Assembly: GCA_018417955.1 (NCBI GenBank) | Contig: JACTVC010000024.1 | Location: 558,001 to 622,000 of the forward strand | DNA length: 64,000 nucleotides | Direction of reading: 5' to 3' | Origin: Laccaria trichodermophora | Lineage: Eukaryota > Basidiomycota > Agaricomycetes > Agaricales > Hydnangiaceae | In this document: piece by piece, positions 33,304 through 44,640 of the stretch | Position numbering within the stretch: the stretch's first letter is position 1 | How the letters are laid out: each line of letters begins with the position of its first letter | Program-made: the position numbers and the translations under genes | The notes under the pieces: model-generated | The model's database searches: none | The model's input: the letters and a program-made list of their open reading frames with translations, nothing else | Told to the model about the DNA's origin: nothing

Positions 33304-34764
33304 TCAAAGTAGGGAGGTCATTTGGTTGGGGGCTCTGACGGGCATGACCTGCTGGTGGAAAATGAATTGGCACGGAACGCAGGGCATCGGCCGCTCGTGA
33401 ACGATGACTCGGCTAGCCACTCCTTCAAGGTTTGTTGCCTGCGGTGAATAGATTAAAACCGCTTCCAGCGAATTGCACAGAGGACCACGGCCACCCTCCA
33501 AGCTGAGCACATCCATCAAACAAAGAATGGTTTCTTTTCCAGGGCCCTCCATTCTGAGCAAGTTGAGAGCTGGTACGGTTTCCAGTACCTCCAACCAAGA
33601 GGGTTCCTCGATAACAACAGGGAAGTGGAGGGTTAGCATAACCATGTTGGGGAACAAGTGAAGGAGATCAGAGAATGGAAATAAACCATCTTCAGCGTCG
33701 GAAACCAGGAGACAAACCGTGTCTTCGCATACCATGAGCGCTTCCATCTCTCCATGCATAATCTCCATAGATTGAGTGTGTGAAAGGAAGGGAGGAAGAA
33801 GAGGAGGTGTAAACATTGACTTGAAAAGTGGAGTGGTGAAGGGCTCTTCGGGCTGAAGTATAACCAAAGTGGAGCTGGGATATTTGAGGTGGAATAGCAA
33901 ATCTCCTGGATTGTCTGCACAGGTAATCTCTCTGAAATTGATCTGGCTCAGGTGGTTCAACAAAACTCCCTGGGAGCGGGTGCCGGCTTTATCAGTTGAC
34001 GACAACGGTCCTGCCATCAAGAGATGGAGCTCAACGAGGCCCGGACAACCGTTTAGGGCTTCGATAAATTCACCCATTGTCCACCGCAGTTCCATATATC
34101 GCTGATCAGCCAACGATAGATGTGTGAGTTGAGTAAAGCAAGCAAGAGGCCAGGCATGAACTCCAGAGAAGGAGAGCCTCTTCAATTCAGGCAGGCAGCG
34201 GCCTTGAAATGTGGAATCAGGAATGATGCCTTCCCCTTCCCCAGAAATGTGCAAGTTCGTGAGGATTGGCGCAGGATGGGCGAGGAAAAGGAAATCTTCA
34301 GATGTATGATCCATTTGCATGGGGACGCCGTAGAGGCGCAAAGATTTAACACGCGCTAGGTGCTCGGACAGCTCCTGGAAGAGGGGGTTGCCCTGAGAGC
34401 TCTCGTCAGAAAGGTTTAGATGGACATGTAATGGAGTTGCACGTGATCGTTTGAGAAAGATGTTCATCATGCGTGGAGCGGTATTAGAAGAACAATCCGG
34501 GACATATATGTATGCCCATAGCGATGGGCAAAGGAGGGCAACACAGTGCCAACGACGGCAGACCAAGGTAACGTCGATCCACCGGTTGATCCCACGATCA
34601 CTGGGAATATCTTCCATGTGGGCCTGGGGGAACTCGAGATCATAGACAGTTGACATCAAGATGTCGCGCAAATTCTCAAAGATAAGCCCCAACGCTTCTG
34701 GTGGAAGCGTGGCGCTATGATCGCCATCATGGTGATTGGTTTGCCAGAGGACTATCGGAGGCAT
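33304..34764 (-). CDS. F-box-like protein, 486 residues
   Basis: Single intact exon. Residues about 18-75 read LPPEALGLIFENLRDIL, then WIDVTLVCRRWHCVALLCPSLW, the usual agaricomycete F-box-like pattern (Leu-Pro-x-Glu start and VCRRW..A...P.LW end). The remainder is Leu-rich with irregular strand-like repeats (RVKSLRLYGVPMQ, LKRLSFSGVHAW, GLVELHLLMAGP), as in F-box proteins with leucine-rich-like C-terminal halves. Expected role: substrate adaptor in an SCF ubiquitin ligase; the substrate cannot be predicted. The gene is in line with its neighbours; its start is 255 bases from a Tc1/mariner-like element. The family is very large in mushrooms and copies are often near transposons. Confidence 0.8.
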   Translation of the reverse strand: MPPIVLWQTNHHDGDHSATLPPEALGLIFENLRDILMSTVYDLEFPQAHMEDIPSDRGINRWIDVTLVCRRWHCVALLCPSLWAYIYVPDCSSNTAPRMMNIFLKRSRATPLHVHLNLSDESSQGNPLFQELSEHLARVKSLRLYGVPMQMDHTSEDFLFLAHPAPILTNLHISGEGEGIIPDSTFQGRCLPELKRLSFSGVHAWPLACFTQLTHLSLADQRYMELRWTMGEFIEALNGCPGLVELHLLMAGPLSSTDKAGTRSQGVLLNHLSQINFREITCADNPGDLLFHLKYPSSTLVILQPEEPFTTPLFKSMFTPPLLPPFLSHTQSMEIMHGEMEALMVCEDTVCLLVSDAEDGLFPFSDLLHLFPNMVMLTLHFPVVIEEPSWLEVLETVPALNLLRMEGPGKETILCLMDVLSLEGGRGPLCNSLEAVLIYSPQATNLEGVASRVIVHERPMPCVPCQFIFHQQVMPVRAPNQMTSLL

Positions 34765-35020
34765 ATAGTATATTTAGTCTGTAAATCTACGTTGGTTTAA
34801 CCGTCACCGAAGAAATAAAAAGTAGGCTTACATTTGAGAGAATTCTAGAATTAAGAACCAAGGATCCGGAGAGATCTAGATCAAGAGGTGTCTGACGAGT
34901 TATAGGGTTTGTCCTTGTAGATTTCGGAGCTCACCGGTAAACGGTACCAGTCAAAAAAGCTGAGGTATGGATTTTTCTATTTGGTTGTATTGAATTAAGG
35001 AGGCTATCCCGTGATGTGTA

Positions 35021-36399
35021 CAGTCGTGGACAGCCAAAGCCCACAAATCGGGTATCTGGGTGGGAACTCAATGGATTGATGAGATTATTTCAGATTCTTG
35101 CTCCAATTCTCGAAAGACGTCGAAAAAACCATCTTCGAAGTTTTCCCACGTGTATTTAGAAAGTGCCAAATTTTTGGGGCAAAAAATCGGAATATTTGTA
35201 GAATATATGTATCAGAGAGTCAAGTTTTTATTGCCAGAGCAAAAAAAATCAATTAAGAACGGCATCCAAATGCATCATTGCAGTTCTCGAAACACTGCTA
35301 TGACCTTTCTGCTTCCGTACAGCCCACTGAGCCGCCTCGCCTGTTAACCCCATGCGATAGGCTGACATCCAGCGCCATGAACGGTTGATGAACCGCCGTA
35401 TCACCTCAACGGGACATCCATCGAGAGCCGCCAAGGCAGCTTCCTTTGCCTGTTGGAAGGTATTTTTGTCTACCTGTCGGTATCAGTATTTAGCCCATCC
35501 CCAATACTGTAGAATTCAACGTAGTAGATAAGAAAATATGTCTAACAACAAAGAAAAATCGTGACTCACCATTTCGATGGGATTGAGTTCACAATGAAAT
35601 TTGGGCAGAAAAATACATTCATGACCAGCCTCCCGAATCACAGTTTCGAGCACGGAAATTTGATTGGCAAAATCATCCTGCTTACTGAGAATACGAGCCA
35701 TGCAGCAATCATCATTCTCGAACGGACAGACTGGTGCACATTTTGCACGAAGACGACTGACATTGAAGCCGCGCTCCTCGAGAGTTTGCTGAAGACCTTT
35801 TTGCTCCCTGGATTCTGTCGTCATTTTTTGAATCCTGCCGCGGTATTCCGGAAATGGGTTCAGTGGTTTATTGCTGTCTAATTGCACATTCGGAATCCAC
35901 TCCTCATCGACATCATCAACATCGTTATCGATCCGCGGATCAGGCAACACTGTGGGTGCAGCATTCGGAGCACATGGCATTGGTCCATCTGTGTGAGAAG
36001 AATCTGTCGTCAACTTGGGCCGATTATGGAGGCCAGAAATATTGCGCCTAGGCTTCTTTTTCGGAGGCATTGTGGGTATGTGGGCATTCAGCGTCCAAAT
36101 TCAATTTTTTTTTTGTGAGCCCACTACACGATGAAAATCCCTGCAACGTGGTGGACACGACCCATTGGTTGAAAGGAAGCGATTCCGCATTTTTTCAGAT
36201 TTTTCCTATACTTATTTGGTATTTTTGCCAAAACTTCAGGTGTATTTCCTTATATGTGCTTTTCCTCAAGAATGTCTCGATGAATCATGCTGAAATTTGG
36301 CCACAAGCTTTGCCCAATTAGTTTGCATCAATTCCGGTAATAAAAAAAGGCAACCTATGATGACCGAAATTATTGGTGGTCTCTGGTTGTCCACGACTG
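35021..36399. mobile_element. Tc1/mariner-like element, deletion derivative (1,379 bases)
   Basis: Begins CAGTCGTGGACAGCC and ends GGTTGTCCACGACTG, which are complements with one mismatch, and is flanked by TA on both sides (35,019-35,020; 36,400-36,401), the Tc1/mariner target duplication. The inverted match continues inward weakly (CAAAGCCCAC against its complement). It contains a truncated transposase gene on the minus strand. Confidence 0.85.
35250..36070 (-). pseudogene. DDE transposase with central deletion
   Basis: The minus-strand frame starts MPPKKKPRRNISG at 36,070, runs through a Cys-containing region (APVCPFENDDCCMARILSKQDDF), then FLPKFHCELNPIEM, and after an intron (about 35,560-35,475) ends with DGCPVEVIRRFINRSWRWMSAYRMGLTGEAAQWAV. 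The FLPKFHCELNPIE segment supplies the last acidic residue of the DDE triad, and the tail is typical of a basidiomycete Tc1/mariner-related family. The region with the first two catalytic Asp residues is missing: residues about 60-110 join directly to the C-terminal third. The element can only move with help in trans, if at all. Confidence 0.7.
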
Positions 36400-36401
36400 T
36401 A

Positions 36402-37580
36402 TGTTCATAACGATACACCAACTCAAAACCTCGGCCTCGCCTTCGAGCTCCGCTCACCTCTACCAGTCGCTAAGTCAGGAGAAGTTTTCGGCGTCGTTTC
36501 ACCTTTCTCCTCCAGACCACACTCATCCCAGACCAGGTAAGCGCACCGTTCTTCATGCACCGCATGCTCATTCATATGAACAAGTGATCCCCACCGGTAC
36601 CCGAGGCCTTTACCTTAAACTCCTTATAATCACTTTTCATTTGGTGAGGCACCTCTCATATCAGACGTCGCCTGCATTCTTACATTTGTCTGGTACAGAC
36701 GTTGTCTTCCAGACAGTAAGAGCTCTCGTAAGATTCGACTGGCTCACCACCGTCACCAGCTGCCCTCATGTTGACAAGCGCAACAGACGAAATGCGAGCG
36801 TGAATGCATGGGCCGATTCGGTGCTGCTGCGCGCTTTCTAGAGGAAGGTCTGCCCTGTTTTTACCACGTTTGGCTCCTTCTGAGCTTAGCCTCCCATACT
36901 CACTCAAAGTTCGACGGGTACCTCGTGCGAAGGTTTACTATGGCCTTTGTTCTTGGGACTATGCTTGATCCTGCGGCGTTGACTGTTACTTTGACGATGC
37001 AAGAGCTCATTCCACGTACGTCCTCCTCTTCTAGATCTTACGTCTACTTTTGACGACTGACGTGAGGCAGTAGTCCCACTTGCCGTTATTATCCTCGAAC
37101 GTGACGTCCTACCGGCTTTCTACATTCGTTACGCAATATTACCCATCCAGTACGCATTTTCATCCCGTAGCCCCGTAACGAAGTATACATGCTCACAACC
37201 CCAACGCAGAGACCATACGCGCGGTATCGCTACTGGGCTTCTCACAACCATCAGCAAAGTAAAGTTACCAAGCCTGGACCTATCAACCTCATCCACCCGG
37301 TCCCTCCCTAGGTAGACACCGCCCTCCAATTCTTACTCACGTATGATGGGAATGACGACGTATCCATCACACTGCCTCTGCTTGTGTCGTAGCGGCTTTC
37401 TGCCCAGTTTCAAGGCATGCAAGAGACAAAAACAATTCAACCATGTATACATTGTACATTGTATATATTGACGACTTTCAGTATATATGAGCTCAGAACC
37501 TGTGCAATAAAAGTGAGCAGCAAATTGAGCAGATCAACAATGTGCGTCTACCTGACAACCATGTTGGTACCTTCTCTGCC
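36402..37580. other. unassigned interval
   Basis: A + frame (36,401-36,841) and its continuation to about 37,053 contain hydrophobic stretches (LYLKLLIITFHLVRHLSY and MAFVLGTMLDPAALTVTLTM) and a possible intron. No family is recognised and the frames are interrupted; it may be a decayed gene. 37,400-37,500 is AT-rich. Confidence 0.3.
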
Positions 37581-39171
37581 CTAGTTTTCATCGTCGGTTA
37601 TCTCTTCCATCGTTACACGGCGTCGACGAGATCTAGAACTCGAAGGTTGGCTAGCACCAGAGGGTGCACGCCATGGTACGCGAGCGCTGGCGGATTGCTG
37701 AGAGTTGGCAGATTTACGGGCTTCGTCTGCGAGACGTGCTAATTCTGCAGCTTGTTCTTGAGCAACTTTACACGCCGCTTCTGCAGCTTGCTCTTCCATT
37801 TGGCGCTTTATTTCGTTGTCCCGTCGTCGCCTGACTACCCACGATGTGGTGAGATATGCTGGATCATCATGAGATGCATCAGCATTCCGCGAAAGCGTGT
37901 AGCTGGCGTGTTTCGGATGGATGATGGTCCCTGTATCCCGTTCGTATGAGGCCATACAATCACTCCAGCCGTCCTTATTGTTGCTTCCCGTAATGTACTG
38001 CCAGACCCAGTATTTATCCGCCTTTCTGTTGGTGTGGATCCAAACGTCTCCGACATTCGGAAAGCCTTCTACTTTCTTTCCTGTACTTCTTTGCAGCGCA
38101 GCTACGGCAGCTTTGTTGGGCTTTGAAAGTTCGGTTTGAGAATATGTCAACGCATATTTGAAGGTTAGCTTGGGTTTGATTTTCATCGACAACTCCTTTG
38201 TGTGGACACCGCTTGGAGGATCAAAGACGATGGCAAGACTATAAGCAGGTATCAAAGTGAATTATGACGGATCAACCCTAGGATACCATACCTCGGTTCC
38301 TTTGTCATATTTGGCGAGTCATCGTCCACATCCATAGGTTGGGGTGATTGCCTTGATGACGAGAGTGGTGCTTCCTCTGTCCTAAAAAAGTTCAGAACAT
38401 ATAGCAGATATAGTGACTTTAAGGCAGTTACTTGGATGAAGCGCTCCCCGAAATGGGCCTTCCTGCACCAGGAGCCCTAATTGCGCTGATCTTATCAGCT
38501 ATCGCGCTTATGGGAAACTTCGAATGTGGCTTGAGACTCTCGACCATCTTTTCTAATGATTTGCTCGAACTCTCTTCAGACAGTGTAACCATCAGCGACG
38601 CTGATGTAGCAATATCAGTCGCATCAGCGGTGCAAGTTGTTGTCAGAATTTGAATTATCTCGTCTTCTAGATCTGTGTGGAGGCTCTCTTCCATGCGAAG
38701 CTCAACATTTCGAGGCCTAATAAATCAACAAGTCAGCGTACATTCACGGTCCAGCGTTGCGGTTTGCATGCTGGCGTTGGAAACGTTACTTACTCCTTGT
38801 TCATGACCTGCGATATCGATGCTTCCACAGGTGTCTCATGTTGCATTGACGGCGTGATGGCACTGTGGGGAAGGTGATTGACGGCTTCTGTGCTTGAAAC
38901 TCTTTCATGAGCATTTGAGTCCATTAAAGAGAGGTGTCCAAAATCCATGGTGAACGTCTAATCATAAAACGCATGAAATGGTCTATTGTCCATACCAGCG
39001 TAGCTTACTTACGTCTGGGTCACCGATCCGGCCAGAAGGGAATGGCAGGAACCTCATTGGACGGTCCTTTCCTGGCAAAGAAACGATGTCGAGGATGACA
39101 TTGGGGACCTCCGGGCCACTGAATGAATTGGTAGAGGGAAAATCGGGGTCGTTAATAGTACTGAGACGCAT
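37581..39171 (-). CDS. uncharacterised protein with Ala-rich coil and basic tail
   Basis: Five exons fit with phase kept throughout: 39,171-39,013; 38,957-38,794; 38,716-38,432; a short exon near 38,381-38,293; and 38,240-37,581, ending in a stop at 37,581. The product starts MRLSTINDPDFPSTNSFSG, has Ser/Thr-rich acidic linkers, then a compact part (LAIVFDPPSGVHTKELSMKIKPKLTFKYALTY and VGDVWIHTNRKADKYWVW) of unknown fold, an Ala/Glu-rich helix (EEQAAEAACKVAQEQAAEL) likely to be coiled, and a C-terminal RSRRRRVTMEEITDDEN, possibly nuclear. No family is recognised. It lies downstream of the WD40 gene on the same strand. Confidence 0.6.
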
Positions 39172-39535
39172 TGCGCTGCCGTAGCTATAGCTAGTGCTCG
39201 TAACTGAAAGAAAACGCTCTGTACATGTTGGTTCTAGATCTATCTATATATATGGCCACAAAGCGCCCCCTTTTAAATCTGATCAAGGGCATGCAGGGCG
39301 AGATCAGATCGTGACTGGCACTTGGCATCACTGATATCATGATCAGTGCTATCAAGATCGTGAAAACATAGGACCTACGTAAAATACTAGCTATATATAC
39401 TTAGTATGTACTCCGGAATCAATATGAAATGAAATTTAAGGCCTAGGCCTACGAATTCGAAGGTGAACATGAGAGAATGAAACTATACGAGTCATGATCA
39501 ATAGACTGTTAATGAGGTGGCATGAGGGTCATTCT
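39172..39535. other. intergenic, rich in GATC palindromes
   Basis: About 360 bases between two minus-strand genes, rich in TGATCA/ATGATC and TATATA. No coding signal. Confidence 0.35.
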
Positions 39536-42500
39536 TCAATATTTCGAATCCACATCCTCAGATTTGATATTGACCAAGTCCAATTCCTCGTCCGCCTTCT
39601 GCTCCAAGTCTCCCTCAAGCTCCAAGTCTCCCTCAGGCTCCACGATCATTACGTCGGACTTCAGGGCCTTTTCCGGGCTTGTCTCGTTGTATTCAGCGGG
39701 GCGCGTGAGTTCGGCGAACAGGCAAAACACGTAGTGGAGAAGGCGATAGGCGTAGCGGAGAAGGTGATAGAACTTGTTGATATGGGGAAGAAAGCGCAAA
39801 ATTTGCAAGCGAAGCGAGAAAAGGCAGAGCAGAATAGAGCAATAAAACATGTAATTCGTGCTTGAGCCTGAGTTCGCCGTCTCTGGACTGGTCAGCTTCG
39901 GAGGGGGGGCAGGGCCAGGAAGAACTGTGGGCCTATTTAGGTCTGTTGTAATGGTAACCGATTGTATGGCTGTAACTGTGATGGTTTCCGTGACAGTGCA
40001 GACCACGATACTAACGGCGGGAGATTCTGTTGGCGACGGGACATGCGTACATGCCGTAGCCTGAGTGATGCCTGCTGCCCTGAGCTGAAATTCTTCCATG
40101 TATCTCTCGGGTGTCAACCTGGTGGTTGGCTCGAGCAATCCGACTTTCTCAGGATCATGATCATGCGCAATCACTGTAGGTTGAGTTGCTAGCGCGACTT
40201 TCGGCTTTAGAAATTGGGCAGTCTCGGAATCATACGCAACCACAGTGGGTTGACTTAGCAGTGGGAGGAAAGGGTCAAGAGCTTGCTTCAAATTTGATAG
40301 AGATTTCGAAGAGATGTATGGGTAACCGGCTGCAATAATCCAGGCGACCAGGGCCGCTGAAAGAATAGCTTTTAAGGCTCTCGATACCCTCCGAGCCGTG
40401 GAAAAGTGTTGGCCATGGTACGAATCATTCTCCGATGATAGCAAGTCATTCTCTGAATTGAGTTGGCCACTACGCGCTGTTGGAGAGGAGTCCTCCTTGT
40501 CGGTGGTACTAGTACTTGAAGATACTTGATTGGAAGTGACGGAAGGAGCCTGGGTGACTTTCAAGTCAGACATGTTGGTTGATGCGGTTGTGGGGGGGAG
40601 AGTTGTAGTGGCAGAGACGGACGCATTAGGAATGACGGACACATTAGGAGTGACGGACGCATTGGGAGGGATGGACGCATTGGGAGGGATGGACGCATTT
40701 GCAATTGGAGGGATGGATGCGTTGCGAAGGACTTGGTCGGAGGCGTTGCGAAGGACTTGGTCGGAGACGTTGAGAGAGACGTCGGACACATTGAAACGAA
40801 CCTGGTCCGAAGAGTTGGCAGAGGCATGGGTGGAGGCACCAAAGGAGTGGTTGGACAAAGTGATAGGTTCCTGATTGGGTGCGGATGCGGCGTTGACGTG
40901 GCCTGACGACGAAGTGGAGACCTCCGTGGGCGCCATGAGCGACCTATCGTCGACCTGATTGGGTACCACGAGAGGCTCCTGATTGGATGTCGTGAGGGGC
41001 ACTTCAGTGGGAAGGACTTGACTAGACGCAATGGAAGGCATCTGGTTAAGCGCCATGATGGGAGGTACTTCATCGGGCACCATCATGGGAACTGCCTGGT
41101 TGGACGCCATAGGAGGCACCTGTTGGACAGCAGACGTAGGGATCTGGGCAGACTGATCATTGGGCAAGGCGTGAGAGAGCTTCGACTGTTGGTTGTGAAC
41201 GATCCGAGATGGATCTTTGTTAACCATCGCTTGTGGTGGCGTGGTGGGCACATCCCCGTGCTATTGGAAGCTGATTAAATGATATCATCATATGAGGAAG
41301 AACGTACCCTCGTCTCGGCCTCCTTGACATCATCTTTGTTGGTAAGGTGACGTTTAAAGTGGACAGAAAGAACGACATAGTAAAGGTTCTCCCCTTCTCC
41401 GTCTGCGTAGAAAATAATTGGCTCGCTTCTGACAACACCAAATGCCTAACAGCCTGGTAAGCTAGGTTGTTTATGGCACAAGATAAGACTCACGAGTCGT
41501 AATGATGCTGGACAGAGGTCAGTAAGTCTTTATCGCAGTGAGTCGGAATGAAGACTCACAGCGGATCTTAACTTTGTCCGTTCTCAGCAACCTATAATTG
41601 TGCGCAGATCTAGCCTCCCACCCGCCCGCAGTTTGGCCAGCGGAAGGGCGATTCTCTACGAATATCACTTTGCCGTCAACACACCCCGCGACCACAAAGT
41701 CTTCTCGCATGTACGCAATGTTGGCTATACGATTGGATTTTGATTTTCCCAAAAAGTCATAATACGTGGTTCCCATATGTTTCCGTTCTTTAAGGGAATA
41801 AAAATCTATTCCGCTGACCAGGTTTGTCACAGCGATTTCGGACCTCGAAGGCGATAAAGCAACGCAACCACTAGAAGAGGTTTTGAGAGTTCAATCTGTG
41901 CCTCCAGAAAATAAAACTTACATCTTATTATAATTACCAATGGGCGCATCCATTTTCCAAAGAATTGCGTACGGATCCTTTGTTTGGATAACCCTGATTA
42001 TAGCAACATCAGGCTACAATTTAACCTGAAACATGGCAGGTGAGCTTACACAAAGCGGGATTTGCCCGCGTAACAGATGAGGAGGCTGTCCTTGTCTAAG
42101 AACAAAAGTTGATGGGGAACTTTACTGACTGGCGGAAAGTTCTTCGCCTTTGCGATTCGTAATGGCTTCTGTAGCTCTGCGAAGAATGTCACTTCAATTT
42201 GAATCAGGAAGAAAGAACCCACCAGCAAAGGGATCATCGATCAACGCGACACAAGTGGACTGTTGATCGCTGAAACCCAAGGCCATCTGAGTTCCGTCAT
42301 CGTTGATACATAGGCTTTGGATAAATCCTTGTATTTCGCGAAGGAGAACATCCGCCTTTGAACAAAATTGAAGTAAGCGAAATGAAGCAAAATTGAAGTT
42401 AATTACTTACTGTGTTAGGCCGTATATGTATAGCATACACATTTCCCGAAATGCACCCAGCAACAAACCAAAATGGAATGCTCGGGTGCCAACCAATGCT

Positions 42501-42755
42501 TTGCACTTTGGAGCCAGCGTCGTAACGTCTGAGAACTTGAAACTGCTTTTCAGAGGTGCGAATCTGAGGTTTATGTTGATATATTGATAGAGGAGGGCAA
42601 ATTTTAACACTCACAGTGATTAACCCGCTTTCCTCCCCGATAGCTATCAAGCGACCATCGGGGGAGAAGGATACAACGGCTGGAGCACCTCCTGCACCCG
42701 GGATTTGACCAATATTGGTCAAAGTAATCGAATTCATTTCCGTCGTCTGCGACAT
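39536..42755 (-). CDS. WD40 protein with repetitive linker and C-terminal membrane helices, 937 residues
   Basis: Nine exons give 2,814 bases (937 codons plus stop), all with GT..AG introns, including a 14 base microexon at 41,507-41,494. The N-terminal third is WD40-like: VVSFSPDGRLIAIGEESGLI, SIGWHPSIPFWFVAGCISGNVYAI, CVALSPSRSEIAVTNL, FVVAGCVDGKVIFVE. The last exon (41,260-39,536) is a low-complexity stalk with degenerate repeats (SNQVPPIMA type; IPPNASIPPNAS; SDQVLRNASDQVLRNAS, with many NxS sites), a membrane helix ILSAALVAWIIAAGYPYI, a linker with a Val/Thr-rich VCTVTETITVTAIQSVTITT, a second hydrophobic stretch MFYCSILLCLFSLRLQI and a third near HLLRYAYRLLHYVFCLF, then an acidic tail. 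A membrane-tethered scaffold is inferred; no partner is known. No signal peptide. Confidence 0.75.
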
Positions 42756-43743
42756 GATTGGGTCTGAAGTTTGAGGCGTAGATGAATGGGACGAGTTGAC
42801 AAGCGTTGTAAATGCTGCAGGTTGTAAATATGGGACACAAGGGGGGGGGGGGCCGGGAGCCGGGGGGGAGATGTTGCTGTCGAAATCCCGCCAAACTCAT
42901 GACGTTCCATCTCTATAGGGACTTCAAGAGGGACCTTCCATAAAACGGGGATATAATGACGTCGCGATCGATGGCCATGGGTTGTGCATGCCCAGGAATT
43001 CGAATAGGAACATATTGCGGAAGGTCTGAATTCGAAAATGCTGAGGGACCTCAGTAGATAGATCTAGGGAGCAAAACGTGTTGTGCACATGATCAAGCTT
43101 ATCAAGCGTGTTGACACTTGTTGAGATCTAGAAACAACTCTTGATCATGAACAACTCCAACGTTCATGGTGTTCAGCGCTCAGCGCTCACTATCACTCAG
43201 AGAAGAGCTTAACCTGGCCACTAATTATAAGCGCCAAGCTTCCCCCAACAGCACTGTGCTATTACTCCCTAATTCAGAATAGGCCATCAGTCGGTTTGCC
43301 CCTCTCCAGAATCCCCCCAGGAAATGATTGGGATCGACGCCACGCAGCAGTCCTCAGTATGCCGCATGGCGTGGATGTTACTAGTAATATCCTCGATCGC
43401 AAGGTTCGCATTTCATGGACATGATATCGATCATGGACACCGGTACCGGTCTCATACTAGTACTTTACGATTGATCAAGCAATTCCTTCTAGATCTTCAG
43501 GATACCACTGTCCGATGTGACGTCGATCGCATACACATGTAGATGGACATATACATGTCGATGCACTTGCAACTTCGTCAAGGATAAGTAAGTACCGTGC
43601 ATTTATCGTCGTTTTTCTCTTTCCAAATTCGAGTTCGACTCAATCTGGAATGATTTACTTAATTCTTGAATTGTTCAATCGGCCACAAGGCCACTATACT
43701 CCCCCCACCCCCCTTGATGCCCCCCTTTGCTTGATCTATATAT
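42756..43743. other. intergenic between divergent genes
   Basis: Holds the presumed promoters of the WD40 gene (minus) and the following + gene. Contains a G-run at 42,841-42,868 (twelve consecutive G, then GGGGGG) and many short palindromes (TGATCA, AGATCT, CATGGACATG). Short open frames are not supported. Confidence 0.4.
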
Positions 43744-44640
43744 ATGTCTCACCGGCCGCGGCTCGCATTCAAGTGCTCGTCAAACCACTCCCCTCTACTC
43801 TCAAGAAACACACGCGGTCAAATGGTAGGCACCTGCTGGCTCCGAATCCTTGTCGCTACAATCTTTTTGACAATGTCCCGTAGCCAGTGGAAAGACTTAC
43901 CCGTCAACGTGAAAGGTCAGCGGCTTCGACCATCCGTGAAAGAACACTCTCCGTCGGACACATGGAAGAGGCCTGGATTGGGGCACAGGACGAACCTCCC
44001 CAGCTGGTGCCACTGGAAGAAGGACCTGTAATTAGAATCATTCACATATCTATCCTGGTCTCCCATCTGATTTCCCATCTAGCCATTGGGCGCCCACGGC
44101 TACCTCTACACCTTACACAGCCAAAAGCGGTCGATGCGGGACTTCCCCATTGTGAACAATGTCGACCCGACCACGGAGCTACCAGTCGTTGACGCCTCCA
44201 ACTTTTTCAAAGGCTCACCATGCTTTCCTGACATCCCGCTCCACCAATCCCGCGTTGTCGTCGACTCACACAAATTTTTGGTCGTCGGCTACATTGACCA
44301 ATACATTCCGCGAAACCAAACATTGGCCGGTATCAGTCGGAATCTAATTTGGCGTGGCGAACTCGCCGTTTTTCAACTCGGGATCAGGGTTCCCATTCTC
44401 TCGAGGTTTAGCGTGGCCTCCAACATTGTGAATAAGGCTTTACGCCTGTGAGTGCATCCGTCTTTTTGGTGGGAAACTCACACAGATGACTGAACTTGCC
44501 ATCAGCTTCATGTCGAGAGTATTAGAGGCCGTCGAGGAGGATGAGGAGCCACCCGTCAACATCATTGTGAGTTCAGAAATGTTGATTTGATTATAACTTG
44601 TAATATTAATCGAAGTACTCAGGTTGGATCCGATATCTGA
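43744..44640 (+). CDS. uncharacterised small protein
   Basis: A five-exon model fits: ATG at 43,744; introns at about 43,830-43,885, 44,029-44,083, 44,449-44,506 and 44,567-44,622; stop TGA at 44,638-44,640. The well-conserved-looking core reads PPLGAHGYLYTLHSQ, FPIVNNVDPTTELPVVDASNFF, VVVDSHKFLVVGYIDQYIPRNQTL, IWRGELAVFQLGIRVPILSRF and a C-terminal acidic EAVEEDEEPPVN. No transmembrane segment, no family recognised; the aromatic/Asp-rich core looks like a folded domain. The first exon is least certain because another start could lie upstream. Confidence 0.5.
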
